Below are positions 58,130 to 64,000 of a stretch of 64,000 nucleotides of DNA, in pieces (position 1 is the first letter of the stretch; the number at the start of each line of letters is the position of its first letter). Below the pieces are notes generated by a model. It was not told the DNA's origin and searched no databases. It saw only the letters and a program-made list of their open reading frames with translations. Source of the stretch: Owenia fusiformis (lineage: Eukaryota > Annelida > Polychaeta > Sabellida > Oweniidae); the NCBI GenBank assembly GCA_903813345.2, contig CAIIXF020000007.1:10235730-10299729 (forward strand), written 5' to 3'. The position numbers and the translations under genes are program-made.

Positions 58130-59005
58130 TTTTGAAAATGTAAGGATGTACTTTGAACATCATAAATAATGCGCCAAATTGAACTATACTAATGCGCCAG
58201 ATTGAGCTTTTTAATATATTGATGAGGTTAGAGCACATCACATACTATGTCCCAAATTGAAACATACTCCCAAATTCAATTCAATTCAGCTTTGTTTTCT
58301 TATATATAGTATTATTTACAAGGTTTTACATGACACCCTTGTGGGTGTATACAGTATAAAGAATATGTTGTTTGAATAGTAGGTATATGGTAATCAGCTG
58401 ATCCAATGATGAACACTTACTAAGACTAACTATAACTAGTACACATTTAAATTGAAACATACTCATGAGCGAAGTTTAACCTTTCACTGTAAGGATGTAC
58501 TTTGAACATCATAAATAACGCGCCAAATTGAACTATGATAATGCGCCAAATTGAACTTTTTAATATACACATTATTTATGATCCTAAAAGTACATTCTCA
58601 TATTGAAAGATAAAACTTGGCTCTTGATTATGTTTCAATTTGAGACATAGTATGTGGTCTGCTTTTTGTTCATCAGTATATTAAAAAGTTTAATTTGGCG
58701 CATTAGTATAGTTCAATTTGGCGCATTATTTATGATGCTCAAAGTACATTCTTATATTGAAAAATTAAACTTGGCTCATGAGTATGTTTCAATTTGGGAC
58801 TAATAGTATATTTGATCTGTTCTTAGTTCATCAATATAATAAAAAGTTCAATTTGGCGCATTAATGTAGTTCAATTTAGCGCTGTATTTATGATTTTCAA
58901 AGTACTATACATCATTACAAGAATTGAAAATTTAAACTTGGCTCATGAGTATGTTTCATTTTGGGACATAGTATGTGATCAGCTTTAAGTTCATCAATGT
59001 ATTAA
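58130..59005. repeat. GGCGCATTA array, about 190-bp units in both orientations
   Basis: Units contain TCAATTTGGCGCATTA twice, TTTATGAT, AAAGTACATTCTTATATTGA, CTTGGCTCATGAGTATG and TTTCAATTTGGGACATAGTA. Two units run in one direction (58130-58250, 58490-58570) and three in the other (58572-59005), making a partly palindromic array. Confidence 0.8.
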
Positions 59006-59027
59006 AAATCAAAAAATTAACTTTTCA

Positions 59028-59775
59028 ATGAGTTAATCGATTAATTCCAAATTTTAACACAGTATTAATCATAGCAAGAGGGACACTAAAGAATCAAATA
59101 AATAAGAAAAACTTTATTTGCAAATTATTTTTCTGTGGAAATCAGAACCATCGGCTATAGATATTAATCCTTTAACTCATAACAAACGGATTAGTTATCA
59201 GTGAACAAAAGTCAATCATGGCATAGAAATTAAATACTTGGGGATTAAAGTGTTATTAATATTGCTCTGATATGTCAATACATGTATGAGATGGTGAAAA
59301 ACTGCATGATCTTGAAAGAATTCTTGGCCAAGGGGAGGGGGTCGCTAGGTACGGGCCTGTATAAAATGCGTAATGTATTTAGCTGAATATTGAGCATTTC
59401 TGTGTCAGGACTGTTTTTTGTGGCTGACAAAGTTAATACAGGTGGTTGTGCCTGTGTAATATAAGAGGGGATTTAAATGTCGTTTATTGTAACCTTGATG
59501 GCAAACTTATTAACCAAGAATTTAAAAATTATATTTCCAATGAATTGATTGAATGAATCCAAATTTTAACACAATGTTAATCATAACATAGGGGATAATA
59601 TACAATCAAATTAATATAATAAACTTAATTTGCAAATTTTTTTTTGTGGAACTTAGAATCGTTTGTTGTAGGAAATTAATCCATTGACACTAACAAACAG
59701 ATTAGTAATCAGTTAACGAAACTCATTTTATAGAAATTGAATAATTAGGGATTAAAGTCTTACTTATCATATTGC
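59028..59775 (+). repeat. Direct repeat of about 260 bp, spaced 530 bp
   Basis: CCAAATTTTAACACAGTATT (59047) and CCAAATTTTAACACAATGTT (59568) begin two colinear segments that share TTTGCAAATT, ATTAATCC, AACAAACRGATTAGT and TGGGGATTAAAGT-like blocks. Diverged. No gene. Confidence 0.65.
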
Positions 59776-60639
59776 TCTGGCATAGCTGTATGTCCATACT
59801 GTATGTTATTTGCATCAGTTTGTTCTTCCATGCACCAATTTGCTCAAAACATAATCATCGATTTGTCAGATGAAACATTTGCAACAAATGTAAAATGCGC
59901 CCGTTTCTTTATTTGCATTATTACATTATCAACTAAACATACCGAATCTTGCACCTTTTGTATTTGATATATTGAAACGGAAAACAAAGAAAACTGTATG
60001 ATTTTGAAAGAATATATAGTGCCTAAATGAATTAGTTAAATGATAGGTTGAGTTGAGTTTAATCATGTTGATCGTGTTGGGTTGGTTTATTATTGGGTTG
60101 TGCTCGATTGTGTTGTAGTAGTTTGACAGCGCAGTAGGAAATTGTGGTTCTTTGTCTGGTTGAATCTGGTTGTAATGTGTTTTGGCGCATTGGGTTACGT
60201 AAGTTTTATAATGGGTTGTGTTGTGAATGTATAATATTGGTCGGGTAGCAGGATGTGCCCAGTTCGGTGAGGCATTTGGCTGTGTCCATCTGTGTGATTG
60301 TTTTTTTGTTTTTTCAACATATTATTTATTTCCTTCATAATCAAAAATACACAAAATATCTACTACCAATCGCCATAGGTGGTTGGTGTTATCTCAAGTT
60401 GGATGAGAATTTGTTGTGCATATTGGTATTTTAGATTGGTTGTATTTTATTGGTTGTGCCTGATTGTGTTGTGTCAGTTTGACAGTCGGTTTTCTTTAAG
60501 TGTTTTTGTCTGGTATTGTTTCCTGTCACATTGTGCCCCATTGCGTCATACTAATTTTATAATGGATTGTGTTCTGTTGTTGCCATTCAGTGATGGTCAC
60601 AAACATAAAATACAGGAAAACTTTCCTTTTAGGAAATAA

Positions 60640-61385
60640 TAAATGAATTAAATTAGAAGAGATGAAAACAAATATGCTATATGATATATTAATAAAAAGT
60701 AAACAAGAAGGAAATGTTTAAGAAAAACATTGGAGTAATATTTTTAGTATTCCTCATGATAAAACGTTTTATGCCAAAATATATTCTTTGAAAATAACAA
60801 ACATGAAATACAAAAAGTATGCTGAATTCAACTTTAAATTATTTCACAACATTTTTGCATGTAGATGGAACTCTAATATAAACCAAAATTGTTCAAAATT
60901 TAATATAATTCAAAATGCAAAACATCTTAATTTTGAATGTAAGCAAGTAGAAACACTATGGAAGGATGTGGAAAAAATATTGAAATGTAAAATACTCTGG
61001 AAACATTTTATTCTGGGTTTGTATTTCATGGAAAGTGATATTATAGCATTTAGAAATTTAATACTTACTATTTATATAGATTACACAATATATTCAACAT
61101 GGGTAAAATTGGCGGAAGAAAGGAATAAATATGAAAATGGCAACTTCAAATCAAAAATTGCATCTAATTTAAAGATCTACGTAAACTGTGTAAATGAAAA
61201 CGAAAAAGTAAATCATTATTTAGATCAATTTATTGAAAAAAATTATATCATAAATATGTTTTTTTTGAAGAAGTTCTATATATTAAAATGTTAGATATGT
61301 ATTTGTAGAAATTGCATGTATTTTTGTATGCTTTTGAATGTTTTTGTTTTGTAAACGTTATGTTGAAATAAATGTTGGAAAAAAG
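60640..61385 (+). mobile_element. L1/Tx1-like LINE 3' fragment
   Basis: A 168-codon frame (60788-61294) reads YKKYAEFNFKLFHNIFAC, NAKHLNFECKQVETLWKDV, LWKHFILGLY and YSTWVKLAEER, the post-RT C-terminal pattern of L1/Tx1-clade proteins (aefNfKllHnil.c, khl.feC..v...W, W..i..G). The 3' end follows with GAAATAAATGTTGGAAAAAA at 61365-61384. Upstream 60650-60787 continues the similarity with stops. It interrupts the GTTG-rich tract. Confidence 0.6.
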
Positions 61386-61724
61386 TCACGCAGTGCTGGT
61401 TGGGTACCAGGTTGTGCCAAGTCGGGTGAGGTATCTGGTTGTGTCTGATTTTATTGTGTAGTTGGTGTTGTTTCCAGTTAAAGAAGGTTTTTATCGTACC
61501 TAAAAAAGGTATGATATTGTCGTCAGCTTGACGGGCGGGGGGCGGGCGGGTGAGCTCTCACTTTCTTGTTATCACGATTCCAGGAAAATCATTAGACAGA
61601 TTTACTTTAAATTTCATACATATTACATGGTAAGAAGTTCTAGAGCTGATTAACCTTTCGGCGGCCATCTTGCATTCTGGTGGCCATCTTAGAAGTTTTT
61701 AGATAGAAGGTATGCAACACATAT

Positions 61725-61905
61725 GTTGGATATGTTGGATTGTGGCTATTTTCTGAGGAATTAGGCAGGTTCATGATAGGCCAATGCATTACCTCAAGGA
61801 CAAGCACTCATAGAGGTGATAAAATAATTTGGACTTTGAGACAGGGCAGGTGCTAACACCCCGCCAACATTTTTTTTAAATCTTGTCCTGATTTTATGCA
61901 CTTTC
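61725..61905. repeat. Fragment of the GTCATATRTTGG palindromic element
   Basis: GGCTATTTTCTGAGGAATTA, GGCCAATGCATTACCTC, AAGGACAAGCA and GGACTTTGAGACAGGGCAGG match 16098-16220 and the inverse of 16560-16650. Single arm only. Confidence 0.65.
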
Positions 61906-62409
61906 TGATGACGTACGCGGTTTTCTGTTATTCAATGAATCCCAGAAAAACAAAACAATGCCAATTTTGTTTTTTTCACGTTGATTCTTCAAAACAGGAG
62001 AATGTACTTCCACAGGGTAACCAATAACCAATAACTCCCATTTGAAGATGTTTCAATAGTACAACATGAAAAATATGCAAACATAAGTTCCCAATTTTAT
62101 TATATAGAGGCATGATGCATGTCACAATATATATGATTTGGCGATGACTTTAGTAATATAGGGGTAGGGTACCTGGAGCAAGTGACATTTACCTGCTGAT
62201 CGTCATTATATTTTATATTTACGTTGTTTATTTTCTTGGCACAGCTGTTCATTGATTGATCTAAAATAGAGCAATTTTCTGAGATTTTATGTATTCTATG
62301 AAAAATTAATTCTATGAATGTTTAATATATTGTTATGATGACAACATATGTGTATTGTTGACAATATTACGAGTCATTATACCACGCGTGGCAAAACATG
62401 TTGTTGCCA

Positions 62410-62996
62410 GGGTAGCCATATTGCAAAGGTATCAAAATGGATAAAAAATCGTCAATAGCAAAAAAATGAATCCGACAGAGAGCATTGATACAAGACTGTG
62501 TAAAGGATAACCTAGCTATGAGTACATTATACAAATAGGTTCTTGAGAAATGCCTATGGGGACTCTATTATGTCTGAGCAAAGAGTGTATCCTTGCTTGC
62601 ACGAGAAGTTCAAGGGTGGTCCAGAGAATTATCCAAGTGGCCGACCAGTGGCAGACAGATCAGATCATGTTCCATCATGAGTGAGATGGAATGCATACAG
62701 AATGTGTCCGTAAAGATGGTGGTTATTTTGAACATGAGCAGTGACTTGGCGTTCAATAGCATTTTGTGAATGAATTGTCCTGTTTAACAGGACAAGGAGT
62801 CGCTTAGATTGACCAAATATTATTCGATGGAACCCTGATATTGTCTGTTTGTTTTAAGACGATGGCCGTGGTCCGCCTACCCAATACAAGCTAGGGTTGC
62901 CATGACAACTGCAAATGCAAATAAGTTGCAGCGATTGTCAGTGTACAATGAATGAATGGGAGAATCATTGTCACAACTTATTGATCACCCTGTATT
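62410..62996 (+). mobile_element. Internally deleted mariner-like element
   Basis: 62437 onward reads MDKKSSIAKK-stop then fragments of the helix-turn-helix region, and 62700-62743 reads ECVRKDGGYFEHEQ-stop, the mariner C-terminus. The catalytic core is missing between them. Right end TTGATCACCCTGTA at 62982-62995 abuts GCATAGATGATATATTTG, the continuation of the host TIR element. The left end is not located. Confidence 0.65.
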
Positions 62997-63717
62997 GCAT
63001 AGATGATATATTTGTTTGTGTCACTTCCTGTGATCAAATGTGTTCAGTTTGTGTGAGGGGGGGGGGGGAGGGTGGTTGTTTGTGAAAGTGTATGGCTTCC
63101 GAATGCCTATATGGATTTTTATGTCTACTAGTTTTATACGAAACTATTTACTGGCATTATTTCGTATTAGACATTATGTATGCTCGAGATTAGATTCTAC
63201 ATTAGAGTAAAATAAAAAAGGTATGATGGATTCCACTTAATCTTGATATACAGTAAATCACTGTTTAGATTGTACGTACTCCTTTGGAACTAATACATTG
63301 ATTTAAAAAATACATTAATAAATATACTTATAAGGGCATATTTTAAAATATAATGAATACACACTTGGTGCAATCTTAATATTCTCAGAAGAAAATTCTA
63401 CCTGTAACAAAATTGTTTGCGTATTTTGTAGCATAATGGAGTCACAGAATTTATGACCACTATCTCAGCCTATCTGAGTTAAGACTCATAAAATTAAATA
63501 TTCTACAAAGTATACTTTTACACTGAATTAGTTATTATAAACCTAGAAATCGTTCATTTTGAAAGTGATTTAATAAAATTAAAAAGTGACCCTAATAGCC
63601 GCAGATTGAGATGCGTTTAAAATTACGTACTTCAAAAAACGTACTGCAAAACAAAATTATCGAAATACCATATTTGTAAACGTAATGAAATACTAATACG
63701 AGTACGTTTTAGCTAAC

Positions 63718-63962
63718 CCAAGATTAGGGGAACCCCAAGAGCTTAGACGATACCAAACATAATTGCGTCTTTTGCTTGCCACCTTCATATGACATTGTTT
63801 AAATTCTCCAGAAATGAACATAATATTATTCGAATCATATAAAAATTCTGAGGCCGCCATTTTGTGTAGATTTTGACCATCAGAAACAAATTTACATTAT
63901 AAGCGTATGTCATCTTTGAACTCTGGGATTATTCCCGGGGGTTTCACTCCAATATCCCCCTC
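63718..63962. mobile_element. 245-bp MITE with TTTAGCTAAC duplication
   Basis: Inserted in the end of the second TIR element: TTTAGCTAAC occurs at 63708-63717 and 63963-63972. Its right part (TTTACATTATAAGCGTATGT, CATCTTTGAACTCTGGG) is inverse to 28126-28190. Long target duplication (8-10 bp) suggests a hAT-like or related transposase; TIRs are weak (GGGGAACCCC against GTGAAACCCCC inverse). Confidence 0.65.
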
Positions 63963-64000
63963 TTTAGCTAACCAGTTGTGCGAAACCTCTCCATTATATC

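Larger units (their letters stand above)
57380..63991. mobile_element. Second copy of the GAGAGG TIR element, inverted and invaded
   Basis: Right terminus GCGAAACCTCTC at 63980-63991; 63605-63715 is the inverse of 46206-46340 (GATTGAGATGCG, AATTACGTA, AAATTATCGAAATAC, ACGTTTTAGCTAA). 63000-63110 is the inverse of 46795-46960, and GTTG-rich blocks at 57400-57600, 60050-60580 and 61390-61490 are inverses of 47250-48180. The other terminus is missing at 57380. Insertions include 57600-59770, 60640-61385, 62400-62996 and 63718-63962. Confidence 0.78.

Overview
This is an AT-rich animal nuclear sequence, most likely from a marine invertebrate; the phylum cannot be fixed from the window. The signs are spliced genes with GT..AG introns and secretory leaders, AATAAA signals, several clades of non-LTR retrotransposon, many mariner-like relics and a dense layer of MITEs and fold-back elements. 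There is no operon structure, and I saw no tRNA, rRNA or CRISPR array.

The only recognisable host genes are three tandem paralogues on the minus strand, at 11753-12683, 24680-27373 and 31184-32368. Each is a two-exon gene for a predicted secreted, metal-dependent hydrolase of the cyclase / bacterial-type kynurenine formamidase family. Exon 1 is exactly 170 nt in all three and the intron is in the same phase. Copies 1 and 2 are open (267 and 269 aa). Copy 3 is a pseudogene: an 8-bp deletion causes a frameshift, a Trp codon has become a stop, and a motif His is replaced by Gln. A fourth, promoter-only remnant lies at about 45117-45266.

Almost everything else is mobile DNA, much of it nested, and the duplicated copies reveal the order of insertion. 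Layout: 1-2152, two LINE 3' fragments and half of a mariner-like element; 2680-8890, fold-backs and a TIR element that carries a LINE with an 11-bp target duplication; 8890-11574, unassigned sequence with two hairpins; 11575-19110, cyclase copy 1, whose 5' flank is split by a 5.7-kb element with G-run termini; 19110-24550, a second copy of the 5231-8578 element, a LINE relic and an 831-bp fold-back; 24550-28130, cyclase copy 2 with a mariner-like element in its intron; 28130-34740, a promoter-like block and pseudogene copy 3; 34740-38350, a nearly complete LINE and a 354-bp TTAA-flanked MITE; 38877-44909, a 6-kb inverted repeat; 45267-54607, a palindromic mariner-like composite with three further nested elements; 54650-57380, small repeats; 57380-63991, a second, inverted and heavily invaded copy of the 46198-49579 element.

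The most notable material is a set of TIR and fold-back families whose termini and target duplications can be read directly because an uninterrupted homologue is present in the window: 46198-49579, 45476-50681, 12969-18689, 16660-17524 and 63718-63962. I see no convincing new enzymatic or defence system. The most novel content is transposable-element architecture and the erosion of the hydrolase cluster by it.
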